Assembly (NCBI GenBank): GCA_030374765.1
Contig: JARGXX010000022.1
Location: 496,001-560,000, forward strand
DNA: 64,000 bases
Direction: 5' to 3'
DNA from: Agarophyton chilense
Lineage: Eukaryota; Rhodophyta; Florideophyceae; Gracilariales; Gracilariaceae
The translations under genes and the position numbers were made by a program. The notes under the pieces are model-generated. The model was not told the DNA's origin and made no database searches. It saw only the letters and a list, made by a program, of their open reading frames with translations. Positions 38,593 through 50,668 of this stretch are shown in pieces; position 1 is the stretch's first letter, and every line of letters starts with the position of its first letter.

Positions 38593-39200
38593 CGTTCTTT
38601 AAAGGGCCTCCCATGATTTAACATTTTTCTGTTGTTTCGGCGAACCGGAGATTTTTATACGTGGACATTGGGAAGCCTATAGTTTTGGGAGAATCAAAAA
38701 TCTATGAACGATCCAGTGAAGAAGAATATCGATGATGGCACTTGGCTTCGTGCTCAGATTCCAGACCTTATGATCGCTAACGTATCGATTAGACCGTATT
38801 TGATGGGTGTTTGCGCTTTTCAGTTGAGCCGTAATATGACGAAGACCTGCACGGAGCCCGGATAAAACTCCAACCCTGACTTAGTGCCTGGGATGGGGTT
38901 GCAAGCCAGAGGCGAAAGCCTTTGTAATGTGCCTTTGGGATGCTCAATCGCAGCTTTACGGTTCTAAGAGTTGGCATAAAGCTTTACCACGAAGACGATA
39001 TCGTTCGGTTTATATTTTTCTGCGTGGTTTTGCACAACTGGACAGTTGGAAATGGTCAAGATATTGAAGCGTATCTATGTTCCGACGAGGATGAAGATGC
39101 TAACGCTTTAGAACCGCAGAGACAACGGCAGGCAAAAAGCAACGCGATGCTCTTCTTTACTACATTACGAACGATTTTAGAGAGAAGTAGGAAGAGCTAG
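38593..39200 (+). pseudogene. PIF/Harbinger transposase, C-terminal half
   Basis: Resumes with YVDIGKPIVLGESKIYE (38660-38710), then RPYLMGVCAFQLSRNMTKT and, after frameshifts, VVLHNWTVGNGQDIEAYL, which match the end of PIF/Harbinger transposases (ending in the conserved xxLHN segment). Expected catalytic positions in the D-x-E part are altered (VLGES instead of xxHDS). It completes the N-terminal half at 27172-27690. Confidence 0.7.
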
Positions 39201-39303
39201 GACTTATCCACCAAGCGCTCTAAGACACGGCGTCTCTTTTTACACTCTTCGTTTCTCTTTCAAAGCTCCGAAATTAGGTTTTTATTCGTCTCTTCCTCTT
39301 TCT

Positions 39304-39925
39304 TTATAAATTCAGAAAGCAACTCATCACGAAAAATCGATAATTTCTAGCTAGTACTGGTACTTCCACGTTAAGAGGCAGTAAAACCTTCATCAGTTGA
39401 ATATTGTGCGGGATGATCGTATCTGGCTTTTCCGTCTTCCAACTCATGTATCTGTTCGTAGAACTCTGGAGTGTTGAATAGATCATCATCGTTTTCATCT
39501 CTGCCGGATAGCTTAAGCTTTTCAATACACGAAGACTACTCTTGCTTGATTCTTGAAAACTTCTCCTGCCATCCTTTCGCTGTGCGCTTGATGCCATGGC
39601 TTTGCTCTGCAATTTTTACCGTATCGAAAAACACTTCCTCTAGACTCTTCTTCTGTTGCTTGTGGTTGCCGTACCCAGCTTTCTTCATCATAGAGAAGAA
39701 CAGAATGACGTTGTCATTGTCTTAGTTTGGTTTTGTCGGGGAACTGGGGTTTGGTTCGTTCTTTGTCTGAGTGGCGCTTGAAGAAAGTGCTGGATTAATG
39801 CTTGTTTCAGTCTGCTCCGCGGTGAAAACATTGGCTTCAAAAGCAGTTGCTGGCTTTCCGGGGACGGAGTCCATTCCGTTTGTCGCCGAGTGTGGTGGCG
39901 TATCGCTGTGGGGAACGATAAACAT
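39304..39925 (-). pseudogene. Myb/SANT-like accessory protein remnant of the Harbinger element
   Basis: Convergent with the transposase. The minus strand reads, across a frameshift, FFDTVKIAEQSHGIKRTAKGW, a tryptophan-containing SANT-like stretch, then KLSGRDENDDDLFNTPEFYE and QIHELEDGKARYDHPAQYS, resembling the tail of Myb/SANT-type DNA-binding proteins that accompany PIF/Harbinger transposases. An N-terminal part with MFIVPHSDTPPH is at 39925. Not functional. Confidence 0.55.
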
Positions 39926-39972
39926 TGCAGAAAGAGCGCGTAGAACGATTAAAACCAGACAAATCCAATTGT

Positions 39973-40197
39973 TTAGAGTGAAAGCGGTCTAGGAAGAGTT
40001 GTTGGCGCGAAATCTGCAATCTCGCTCCCCATCCAAGGCCACCATAATTTCAGTTGAACGAAGTGCTTTGTGGACTGCATGGCCCACTGTCCAAGGTCAT
40101 CATGCATCGCCTTCACCACTTCGTCGCGCTCGCCATACTTCGGAACAACCTTCAGCACGGCGTTCGACTGGTTCAGGAGAATATCTCCCACACCCAC
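39973..40197 (-). pseudogene. Integrase zinc-region fragment of element F
   Basis: The minus strand reads VVPKYGERDEVVKAMHDDLG and KHFVQLKLWWPWMGSEIADF, the typical HHCC-flanking segment of a gypsy integrase (xxxHDxxGH...WWPxM). It stops abruptly at about 40005 and is followed by unrelated sequence on the left. Together with the pol remnant at 50669-53051 it is the host copy split by element E. Confidence 0.65.
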
Positions 40198-40838
40198 TGT
40201 AGTATCCGCTCTGATGGAGAGAGCAGACACCTGCGACAGTGTTCGGGACTGCCGAATGGGTGCTTGCGGCCAAGGGGAAGATGTGGTAAAGCACAACACT
40301 AGCGAGCTATAATGGGGGTTGTAAGGCCCCAATCGCCAATGAGGGTGGTTGGTATTATGGAACGGAAAACAACTAATTGTAGCTTGTCCGGATCTCCGGG
40401 TCAAAAATCCTGAACAAGGAACAAGACAGTTTGTAAACCCGTTGTTGTCTCCTTTACTTTGGAGTCGGCTCTCCCCTCTGTGCCTTATGTACTGAGCACC
40501 GCCTATAGTAGTATCTAGATATCACTAGGTTAGCCCATTGATCCTTCTACAGTACAGGATAAATAGCTCGAAATGGGCGTCCGCCTACGAAGGGTAGGCC
40601 TGAATGCCACGTGGCTACCCCCTATATGCCCCGTTGCCAATCCGGTATTTCCCTACAAAGGGTCGAATCGGATGTGCCGTTGCAGACCGAGATCCCAAGT
40701 GTAACATACCACCTAACGGACTATCTGCAGGGTTCCGCTTCATAACTTCATCCTAGCCGTTGCACTCACTTATGAGTATCATCATACTTAGCCAAAAAAA
40801 TCTTTCATCGGCATTCCGACAGTGCAGAATACTATACA
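40198..40838 (-). repeat. 3' LTR of element E (641 bp)
   Basis: Plus-strand start TGTAGTATCC, end ACTATACA. Next to it on the inside is the polypurine tract (minus-strand AACAGGGGGGA, plus 40839-40846). Aligns with 50023-50668 and with the LTR of element A. Confidence 0.88.
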
Positions 40839-41068
40839 TCCCCCCTGTTAAGCGCGAAGCACCGGCGACGCATGACGTCTTTATATATCGGAGCATGCAT
40901 CGGCATTCCGAAATTTCTTCGTTTCCACGAAAATACCATCTGTTTCGACTTGATCAGCGATGAACACATACGCCGCACAAGTCAAACAACGGAGAAGTAC
41001 TCTCAGAGGGTCCTTACGCCAGCATTGGCTTCGATTCGCAAGCTGCGTCGCCCTCGGCCTTCCGATCA

Positions 41069-42551
41069 ATGCGAACTTCTCGTGTCAGTTTCTACTCCTT
41101 GCCCTTACAGCCTTCATCTTCCGGTGTGATGCCGAATGCAGCGTTTGTATCCACCATTGGAATCATTCGAGCGCCGTCTCGTCGGGCTCAACGCAGTTAT
41201 CCACATCCCGCGGATTTGGTGGGACGAGACCCTCTCGACGATGCTGATCTCTTCGCGTAGGCTCTCTGGTTTGACCCAGTCGCTCTTCGCGATGACGCGT
41301 TGATCAACCGATACGTCTTCAGCGGTTACCTTCCCGATGGCCTTTCGTATGCGGCTTTCCGCAGCCACGATTGGCTTATTCACTGTGTTTTGCCAGCTAA
41401 CGCGATTGCCCGGTATACCAACGAAAGTATGCACGGAGCCCAAACTCGGTTCACCAAGCTGATTTACCAGCGTCTGCACCGGTTCATTAGCACGGTCGTT
41501 CTCATTGGAGATTGGAATCGGTATCCCTGGATGGCTCGCACGAATGGCGAAAGATACTTGTGCATCGAGACCTTATACGAAGTCGCCGTCGACGAATGGC
41601 GCGGCTTACGCGATGTACGCACGCGGCACTCTGCTTTCGCCGGCCCTTGCTCCGTGCGGACTTCCGCTTCCTCCACAAGAGAGATATTCCTTCCTGGGAT
41701 TATCCTCGTTGGGAACGACGTACAAGATCCCGCTTGGGGTACCTGGTTCCATACCAAATGATCGAGATTGATCGAGTTAGGCGGAATGCTAGCGTCGGAC
41801 GATATGTCGCGCTGCCAGAACACTGGGCAGAAATCGAGAGCCCTCGTGGATGTCCGGTGGAGCTTCCTGCTGCCATCACCTATATATTTGTTCCGCGTTG
41901 ATTAACGACCAAATCTCGGGATACTGCAAGGTCGTGTTCTCCGAGTTCATTGCCAAGATGGCGGCGTATATCCTCTGGGATGCTTACGATACCTATCGTG
42001 TTTGGTACATGTCGCAAACAGCGCGGAGATATGCGAGACAACTCGATCTTTCCCTTGTGTTGGAGTCACGTGCCAATTACAACGAATTCATACTCTTAGT
42101 AGACTTGGTCGACAGTATCGACTGGCATGGGGTTCCATTGGAGCAATCAGCTAGAGGCACAAGGGTGCGTCATCGAGATAACTCGCCGGGACGCACAGCT
42201 AATGCTGGAGATTTTGTGTGGTAAAATCCCTGGACCAGCCAGATAATCAGGTGTGATCAGGCTCGTGAACTTCGTGCGAATCCTAGGGAGTTCCATTCAA
42301 ATCATCATACTGGATATATGTACGAGTCCACAACTTCCGAGTTTGCAGATCAGGAGTATGAAGAAGCTCCAGGTGCTGATGCAGAACTCGATTTCGAGGA
42401 TGAACCTGAAATATCTGGTACTGCGCCTGTGACGGCTGCTTCGCCACCAACGGCTGCGACATCGGGTATCAACCCTTCAATGGGATACCATCATAGGTTT
42501 TCCAAACAACCGAGCGATGCAGAGGATCCCTTTTTGGCCCCGTTGAGGTAA
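41069..42551 (+). pseudogene. Antisense ORF of element E (degenerate)
   Basis: Plus-strand frames running from about 41069 to the TAG at 42549 carry the same blocks as the antisense product of element D in the same order: WFDPVALRDDALI (after an in-frame TAG at 41258), GYLVPYQMIEIDRV, CPVELPAAITYIF, YDTYRVWYMSQTARRYA, DWHGVPLEQ and GDFVW followed by a TAA, then an acidic tail. Frameshifts near 41640 and 41895 separate the pieces. The sense strand here codes for nothing recognisable, so the similarity must come from selection on, or descent of, the antisense reading. Confidence 0.65.
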
Positions 42552-42863
42552 TTCCTCTTAGACGCGGGTTTCCTCGAAGCACAGCAGCAAGGCGCTCGTG
42601 CTGCGTTTACCTCTATGCCGAATCATCATACCAGTGGGTATGTTTTTTGACCGATTTTAGATGCCGCCAACACCCTTGAGGCGATAACATAATCCAAATT
42701 CTTCTGTTTCCGTGACTTCACGTGTTCCTAAGCACTTCTTCTTCTTCTTCTTCTTCTTGAGTCTTCTTGCCTTCTTCTCGAGTCTCCTCCTCTTCTTCTT
42801 GAGTCTTCTCGTCTCCTTCTCGAGTTTTCTCGTCTCACATCCTTCTTCTGATGGGAAAGGGAA

Positions 42864-44045
42864 TTAACAGTCGCTCTGCGGATTTGCGTCTAGGAAACCC
42901 ATTATCGCGGCGTCGATCGCCACAGGGAGGGGTAGTCGAATGCGACGATGATAAAGCACAACCTGTGGGCGCAGGAAATGAGTTATAGGCTCCCAAGTAT
43001 CCGCTTCCGGAGGAAAACCGTACCAACGGATACAATACAGTAGTCTGTCTGTGTCTTCGTCTTCGCCGTGATCGATGATGCGATCTATGACATATCCCTG
43101 AACATTTCCCAACGTTTCGGCGGATGGCGCGAGGTTTCGGTTCACCGGCTTATACTGTTTGACAAAAAAACGCGTTGAATCCTGAGAGGATGTGACAACG
43201 TTGTCGTTTCGTTGAACCTCCCAAGAGAGCGCTTGGGAACTCCCTATATCTTCAGGTGTAACCTGCGTAGTCTGTTCCGACATCTGAGGGCCGTTTTGTG
43301 CCACTGTAGCGCGGCTCTAGGCTTCTGAATACATAGTCGTCGGGTCTATGGTTATCAGTTTTTCTTCTCGTTGCGTGTTCTTTCTGTCCTTCTTAGGGTC
43401 TTTAGTCAAGCTGGGCTTCTTCACCGAAGGTTCGGCTGGAGGTGCATCCACCACCAATGGAAGTGTGGCATCATCTTCGCTCTCTTCTCTTTCCTCGGCT
43501 GACAAGCGTGATCGCTCAGCAAGTGGCGTTCCACTTGATGGTTCAACCTGGACGGGTAATGGCGTGTGTAGAGCCGCTTCTGGACCGGATCTAATTGGAC
43601 CAAAATTGAAAATATCTTTCCTGTGTTCAGGTACTGTGGTCGTATCAGAGTTCTGGCTCTTGCCACGGGGCTTATTCAGATTTGTCGGAGAATTGCCGTG
43701 GGCTTCCACTGTACTCCCGCGCACCTGGAGATCCAGAGCCGTGTCAGCGCGGTGTTCCATGGAAGGCGGATTGTCTGACTCGACGGGTAGCTCCCGTGCC
43801 CGCTGATAAACAGGGATTCCCTTCCCAGTTTCCTGAGGTTCCGAGTTGTCTGGTGCGGTTTCAACGCGGTCGCGCGAAAATCGTTCAACGTCCTCTCCTG
43901 TCTTCAGGACTACTGAGCCATCGGTGAGCTCCATTACCTTTAAAGGTCCGGAGGCTACCGGTAGCAATTCGTGACGTGGTCCATCCTGCTTTTCAGGTCG
44001 TTCCAGGCGAACAAACGCATATCCTCCTACCCGGAGATCTGACAC
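42864..44045 (-). pseudogene. Post-integrase linker and chromodomain of element E
   Basis: The segment 43317-44045 is a linker with SGPLKVMELTDGSVVL (the post-integrase GPYKV-type motif). 42864-43304 contains a chromodomain: GYVIDRIIDHGEDEDTD, LYCIRWYGFPPEADTWEPI. The two pieces are separated by a stop. A chromodomain at this position directs insertion to particular chromatin in related elements. Confidence 0.75.
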
Positions 44046-44210
44046 CTGTCTTCGCCGTCAGACATCCGAATTACGTTTGTAACGCGCTTTCGTTTTTGCC
44101 AATTCTCGAGCCGCTTGCTCTTTCCTCAACCTCAGTTCGTTTTTCTACTTCAGATGGTTCTTCGCCGGTGTCGGTTTGTCTTTCTCGACTTCGTCCAACG
44201 TAATGGGTAG

Positions 44211-44948
44211 TTACGCTGGGCTGCATGATATCACGAGATCAAAAGGAACTGCCTTTGTAGACGTATGCACTTGCGTGTTGTACGCATAACAGAGTGTGTC
44301 TGTGTACATGTCCCACTCGTTTGGGTGATCCGCGATGTAATGCTGAAGAGCGGCTAATAACGTACGGTTGTAGCGTTCCACCTGAGTATTACACTGTGGA
44401 TGGTAGGTCGTGGTATACACATTCTTGATGCCCATTATTCGGCATACTTTCTGAAAGAACTTAGCGACAAACTGTTTTCCAATATCTGATAGCAAAACTT
44501 CAGGCGGTCCGTACACATACACCCAGTCTTTGATAAAATTCTGAGCTATTACCGAGGCGTTTATCGTCTTCAACGGTACAGTCCGTCCAAGTTTTGAGAA
44601 TCGATCCATAATTACCAATAGGGAGCGATATCCTTGATAGGAACGAGTTAGCTCTCCAAATATGTCGATTCTGACGAATTGTAGAGGGGCATTCGCCGGG
44701 AATAGGGTCATCTTTTTTCTCTTCTTGTAGAGTTTCACGCGATTCATCGCACACCTTCGTCATAGCTTTACTGTAGCATGGCAGTCCATTGCCAACGTTG
44801 GCCAATAGAAGTCCCTTCCCAGGGTCACAAACAACTTTGTTCCTCCTGGGTATCCAGATAGTTTCGCATAATGGGCCAAGTAGGGTACGCGACTTTTCAA
44901 ATCGTGCGTAACCACGATCTGATCATGCTTCTCGACATGTCTGAGCAA
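44211..44948 (-). pseudogene. Integrase of element E
   Basis: 44760-44948 holds the zinc region (LSGYPGGTKLFVTLGRDFYW, with a degenerate HHCC). 44211-44747 holds the core: DIFGEL with the first aspartate, VLLSDIGKQF with the second, and QCNTQVERYNRT with the glutamate. All three catalytic residues are in place, but a stop and frameshift separate the pieces. The usual N of the DNG motif is I (SDIGKQ), an atypical change. Confidence 0.8.
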
Positions 44949-45140
44949 TATACTTCGTTAATCGAGCGAAAAGAGCGAATCCTTCCCACCGTTAAGACGA
45001 GAGCGTATCGTTGTACAGAAGTTATCTGTGAGTTTCTCATTGAGGAGCTCAGAAATCGAGATACGCTCGAGTTGATCAGAAGGTTCCGTTCTATGGGTTT
45101 CCATAAGATGGTCCAATGGGGAGTCATCCCCTTCATCTTC

Positions 45141-46691
45141 TTAATCTTCAAGGTTCGTTTCATCGTTGTTCATCTCCATTGAGAAACACAGTAAATCGTA
45201 ATCGATTTCTCCTTGGGTTTCTCCAAATGTTTCCAATCGCGATAAAGCGTCGGCTTGTATATTAGCCAGTCCCCTCTTATATTTAACTACTAAATCGATT
45301 TCAGATAGTCGTAAGCGCCAACGTGTTAATCTCCCGGAGGGGTCTGTTATTGATAAGGACCATCGTAGGGACGAATGTTCCGTATGGATGGTAAACGTTT
45401 CTCCCTGGAGATAAGGTCGTAAAGTCGTGAGCGCCCACACTACTGCAAGGCATTCCTTCTCTGATACGGAGTAATTCTTCTCTGCAGCGTTCACCGTCCA
45501 TGACCAGCTACCGATTGGTTTCCTCTGACCGTCCGGATGGGTCTGAAAAAGTGCACCCCCTACCTGATACTCACTGGAATCTGTTTCCAGAGAATAGGGT
45601 AGGTTGGGTTTGAGCAATGCCAAGATTGGTGCTGTGACGAGTTTGTCTTCAAAGTCTTGAAGGATTCGTGTTCGGCGGGTTCGAATTTCTAGAGCTTAAC
45701 AGGCTGTCCCTTACGAAACAATGCGTTCAATGGAGCTGCAATGTGCGAGTAGCGCGGTATGAATCTTCTGTAGACGCTACATAATCCAAGAAAGGATCGC
45801 AATTGAGTCTGTGTGGACGGTGGTTGCGATTCGCGGACTGCCGCTGTCTAAGCTTCATGAATTGCAAGCTGATCAGGCCTAATCATGTGGCCCAAATAAT
45901 TCACATTATTAGCTATCCATTCGCATTTCTTGAACTTCAATCTTATAACTGCCGTTCCATATTTTGAGAGAAGATAATAACATTGTCAAAACAGACTAGA
46001 CATGTTTTCCATTTATATTTCGAGAGTAATATGTCGAGGGCGCGCTGGAAAGTTGCCGGAGCATGGACGAGTCCAAAGGGCATCCGCTTGAAGCGGTATA
46101 GTTCAGCATGTGACACAAATGCAGTCTTATCCTGATCTTTTTCGGCTACAGGAACCTGGAAATGGCCAGTGTTGGTGTCAAGCGTGGCGAACACGCTCGC
46201 ATCGCCTAAGCTGTCTATACACTCGTCCATGCGAGGCAATTGATATGTATTTCGTATCGTAACTGCCTTGAGTATCCGGTAGTTGGTAATGAATCGTAAA
46301 GAACCATCAGGTTTTGGGACTAACACCAAAGGTGAAGCCCAAGCAGATTGTGCTGCTTCTCTTACTACCGCTTCGAGTATTCGAGTATCTTCGCAACATT
46401 GCCCTCCTCGATTTGACGACTTCGCGGTCGTGCTCTGTAAGGTGGCTGAGAAATGGGACTAGATCCCGAAATAACATCAATATGATGTTCGGTGGCGGAG
46501 ATCTCTCCTAGTTTTTCACTCCACACAGAGGCATACGTTTTCAACATTTGTTTGATTCTTTCCTTAGAGCGTTCGGGAACATTCTCTAGAACTAGTTCTT
46601 CTACCAGCTTGTCTGGATCCTTCTGTTCTTCTGTCGTTTGCGACTGCTCTCTGGGACCGTCATGTGTGCCAGTTGATCTGTTCTGATACAT
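45141..46691 (-). pseudogene. Reverse transcriptase and RNase H of element E
   Basis: 46365-46691 is the protease/RT linker. 45943-46329 is RT with SLRFITNYRILKAVTI, ATLDTNTGHFQVPV and FGLVHAPATFQRAL; the catalytic box is CFDNVII, so the second aspartate is lost. 45141-45623 is RNase H (SLETDSSEYQVGGALF, SEKECLAVVWALTTLRPYL, HTEHSSLRW). Stops and frameshifts separate the segments. Confidence 0.8.
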
Positions 46692-46839
46692 CAGAAAGCC
46701 CTAGCACTTCTGCGGTAGAGACATGAGTCGGAACCACTGCTATAGGGTGCCGCAGAGCAGCTGCAACGATCCGATTCTTCGGTAAACGATAATCGTCATC
46801 GGTAAAGTTACGAATGAGTATTCGGAAGGGTTTGTTCGG

Positions 46840-47406
46840 TTAAACTTGGGCATTTCCATTCGCTGCGAGAAATCCTCGATGCTCGTACATATCTGCAGTA
46901 GGCTGGATTACCACGTGACCGTGTCGTTGTGTTATCACTTGTACCCAGGTTTCGGATTGAGCCTTTAACACCGTTCGTTTCGACACACGAATCTTTGAAG
47001 ATGTACAACTAAGAGCCAACTCGTATTCCATTGAGGGTGGAAGTGGAGCAGCTGTAGGGACTCTTCGTAGTGGTCTTCTCAATATAAGCACTGTCGAGCA
47101 ATCGTGAAACATAATTAGTCGACTCCGAGGGCGGATTGCTTCAAAAAATCTTTCGCAATAATCACATCCCAGAACAACTGGTGCGGCCAGTGACTTGCAG
47201 ACAGTAAACTTCCCCTTCACTAAAACTTGTCCGAGTCGAACGACCAACTTCACTGTTTCAAGTGTTCTCACTGCATTCCTATTAACATCTCGGATATCCC
47301 GCAACGGACCGTAACGAATTCGTTCCTGATCTGTGGGTCCTAGTTCGGATTTCCGAATAGAGTTCGGTCCGGCGCCTGTATCAAGAACTGTCAGGCGGCG
47401 GGTCAA
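46840..47406 (-). pseudogene. Aspartic protease of element E
   Basis: 188 codons with the active-site segment VLDTGAGPNSI and LGCDYCERFFEAIRP, closely similar to elements D and H. At the position of the element D stop it reads QPTADMYEHR, with D in place of the stop. Confidence 0.8.
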
Positions 47407-48027
47407 TAAATCCTTGTCCCACCGATGTCGGCATATACTTTATAGTTTCCCTTCTGCATTATCATAATAAAATTTCCCATTTCGACGGACAAGTATAACG
47501 TTTCCAAAGACGTTTGAGTCCACAGTCGAAATGTACTCGCTTTCCAACGGACGGATTCAATCCGCTCGACGGAAGATTATGAGTCCTCATCAGGACCTTG
47601 GCTTTCCAAGCTCGGGAACAAGGAGGCGAGTACTTCCTGGTCGGCTCTACGCCATGGAATATAGCCGACCCCGTAGGGGTTCCTTCACTTAGTTTCCCGA
47701 CTGAGGTGGGTCGTCCGCCCTTAAGGCGTTGCATCCAACTTGCGAATTTGCATGTGGTGCTTCAGTTTTATAAATCACTGGATCTCCAGATTGACGTCCA
47801 GGATGGTTGCTAAGCCATGCTTTCACCTTCCAGTAGGTACCAACCGGCACGCGGGTTCTTTCCCCCACTGAGAGAGTCTCTTAATTCGTGAGGACGCGAA
47901 ATAGATCCTTTGCCGGAAGGGTACATTCTGAAGATAGATGATGACGGCCATATCACAGATAGCATATTAAAGCTTCACGGCGTTCTGCCGACATCTGTCG
48001 TGATCGATACGCTATTCGCCTGTCCAC

Positions 48028-49807
48028 CTATCCAGGTTTTTCATTCTTGAATCCCCCATCCGGGGGTTCCATGTATGCACGGGGTACTGGGCGTCTGCCC
48101 TCCATAGCCATTAGAGCTTCTTCCTCCTGGTATTCTGAGTGAGGTAGATCCTCTGTTGGCACCGATGAGTGCCAATAATTCATTAGGTGAATAGACTCGT
48201 ATTGCAATTGGTTATCGTGCCTAACGAACGACGAATCTCGAGAGTCAACTGGAGATTCCAGGTGTAACACATTTCGAGCGGTTTTCACGGCCTGTTTGCA
48301 TCTTTCCTCTGCTTTCGATGCACCAAGCTTTGTGGTGTTCCGCGTTACTCCGCGGGCTGTGACTGCGTCACCTCCAGCTTGCGCAAACTGAACCAACTCC
48401 AGAAATTGGGTTCTTTCATGATTCTCTCGAATTTGAGACGTTAGAGATTTGATAGTAGGATCGAGCCCATCGATGAACAAGGTAATATTGTCCTCTTTTG
48501 AGTGACTTTTTCCACAGCGCGTGGCCGTTTTTTTAAGCCTCGAGCTGTACTCTGCTTCTCCCTCACTTGGTTTCTGGCTTACATCACGAAGATCCCGTAT
48601 AGCCTGTCGGATTGCGTTCGACGTCGCATAGCTTCGCAGTAAGTACTGCACTGCCTCCGGCAAGGATGTCACATCTCCTCCGTCAGCTGTCAGGTATCCG
48701 CAAACGGAACAATATTTCTCGGACGCAAAATCCGTCAAGAAATGAGAAAATGAAACCCAAGCTTGAGGTTCACTCATTTCTAAGGTGTTCGCCTCTGCAA
48801 GAAAATGAGTAAAAAAATCGATAACGAGAATGGGCGTTTTTCCATCGAAGACAAGATCATTCAGTCCAATGTTCAAACGCCTGATGTGGTCCTTAGCCTT
48901 TGCAGTTTCGCAACCCGATCGCTTCTTTCCTCCTCTCTTCAGGCGATAATATCTGTAGTCTAGAATTTTCCGATACCCTTAGCCAAGAAGACTTGTTCCT
49001 CTTCCTAGAACGGGAAATACGATGATCATCATCACTGAAATCGTCAGTGGACGTATTTCACGAGTGAGACTCGTCAGCACTGGAGTCCTCATCCTCCTAT
49101 TCTGTAGAATCATCATTAGTTTCCAGCTTGGACTTTCGCTTCTTGCGACGTCTCGACTTCGATATCTTCGAACGCTCTTCTCTCAAGGGGATTTCATTTT
49201 CGTCTCTCACGACTTAGGTAGCAGTAGTCTGCCCATTCACTACTGCCTCCAGGCGTTCCAGACGGGGGTTCACTCTAGTGAGGATTTCCTCAATGTCAAC
49301 GGTCAGGCCCGGTAAAGCCTCCGGAGCATTACTATGTTTTTCCATTACTTGGTTCAAATCCTCTCACAGGGTTCTCACAACCGCGGGCATCTGGTCCCTT
49401 TCTTCTCTACGAGCGAGTACGCCTTGTTCTCCGTGCAAGCTCTCCACATCCTCTCTAATGATCGTTATCTGCGATTCCAATCCAATGATTCGCTCACGAT
49501 AGGCGTTCGACTCAGATTTTAGACTAAGCACCTGAGCACGCAACTCATTTTCTCGGGCAGGGGTTACGATCTGTTGGTGTCCAGGTTCATTATGGGAACG
49601 ATCAGCCTCCGTGGTTGGTTCAATAGCCAACTCCACGAACATGGGTACATCCGAGAGATCTCGTCTATCGGTTACCGAACGAAAGAGTGTCATCGTCTGA
49701 CAATATATTCGCTCTCCGGCTTCTGTAGATGAGGCGAGCCTCTGTCGCGGACGTGGGTCTAAAGGACCCGGGGCACCAGTATTAGAATGTGTCTTCTTTT
49801 TCAGCAT
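48028..49807 (-). pseudogene. Gag of element E (degenerate)
   Basis: 49364-49807 is the N-terminal part starting MLKKKTHSN, similar to the gag of element A (DLSDVP, LKSES, LESQI). 48028-48876 holds the capsid-like domain (SLPEAVQYLLRSYATSNAI), similar to D. A stop and shift separate them. The zinc knuckle was not located. Confidence 0.8.
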
Positions 49808-50002
49808 TCCGAATAAATCCAATGTTCGGACACGTAATAATGGAGGTCTTCAATTGAATACGACAGCTTAGGTAAGTACGGAACTCCGTAATAGCTGGAA
49901 GTGTGTGGAACCGGTTCAAGAGATTGTGTTCCACTCGATTTAAAGATCGGTATCGATTCCATTTTCCAGGTGCGAAAATTTTGGAATAGCCAACCACAGT
50001 TT

Positions 50003-50020
50003 TTCTAAGTCGGGAGACCA
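50003..50020 (-). other. Primer-binding site of element E
   Basis: Minus-strand TGGTCTCCCGACTTAGAA, two bases from the 5' LTR; identical over 18 nt to the sites of elements A and D. Confidence 0.75.
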
Positions 50021-50022
50021 CT

Positions 50023-50668
50023 TGTAGTATCCGCTCTGACAGAGAGAGCAGACACCTGCGACAGTGTTCGGGACTGCCAAATGGGTGCTTACGGATAAGG
50101 GGAAGATGTGGTAGAGCACAACACTAGCGAGCTAGAATGGGGGTTGTAAGGCCCCACTCGCCAATGAGGGTGGTTGGTACTATGAAACGGACAAAAACCT
50201 ATTGTAGCTTATCCGGATCGCCAGTTAAGGAATCCTGAACAAGGAACAAGGCAGTTTGTAAACCCGTTGTTGTCTCCTTTACTTTGGAGTCGGCGCTCCC
50301 CTCTGTGCCTTATGTACTGGGCACAGTGGTGAGCGCCGCACATAATGAAATCTAGATATCACTTGTTTAGCCCATTAACCCCTCTACATTACAGGATAAC
50401 AAGCTCTAAATGCGCGTACGCCTACGAAGGGTAGGCCTCAATGCCACGTGGCTACCTCCTATATGCCCCGTTGCCAATCCTGTATTTCCCTACAAAGGCT
50501 CGAATCGGATGCGCCGTTGCAGACCGAGATCCCACGGGTAGCATACCACGGACTATCTGCGGGATTCCGCTTCATAACTTCATCCTATCCGTTGCACTCA
50601 CTTATGAGTATCATCATAATTAGCCAAAAAAAAATTCCATAGGCATTCCAACAGTGCAGAATACTACA
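50023..50668 (-). repeat. 5' LTR of element E (646 bp)
   Basis: Plus-strand start TGTAGTATCC and end ATACTACA form terminal inverted repeats. It is followed on the right by GCCAC, the partner of CCCAC at the other end. Confidence 0.9.

Larger units (their letters stand above)
40198..50668 (-). mobile_element. Element E: complete but decayed Ty3/gypsy chromovirus-type element
   Basis: A 10,471-bp minus-strand element with 641- and 646-bp LTRs, primer-binding site, polypurine tract and the order gag, protease, RT, RNase H, integrase, chromodomain, antisense ORF. The flanks CCCAC (left) and GCCAC (right) agree at 4 of 5 positions. LTRs are visibly diverged and every coding region has stops or frameshifts, so the insertion is old. 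It lies within the integrase/RNase H part of element F. Confidence 0.9.

Noticed and set aside
42735..42840. CTTCTT-rich stretch considered as microsatellite or CRISPR-like array
   Set aside because: Simple CTT/TCTTC repeats without spacers; simple low-complexity sequence.
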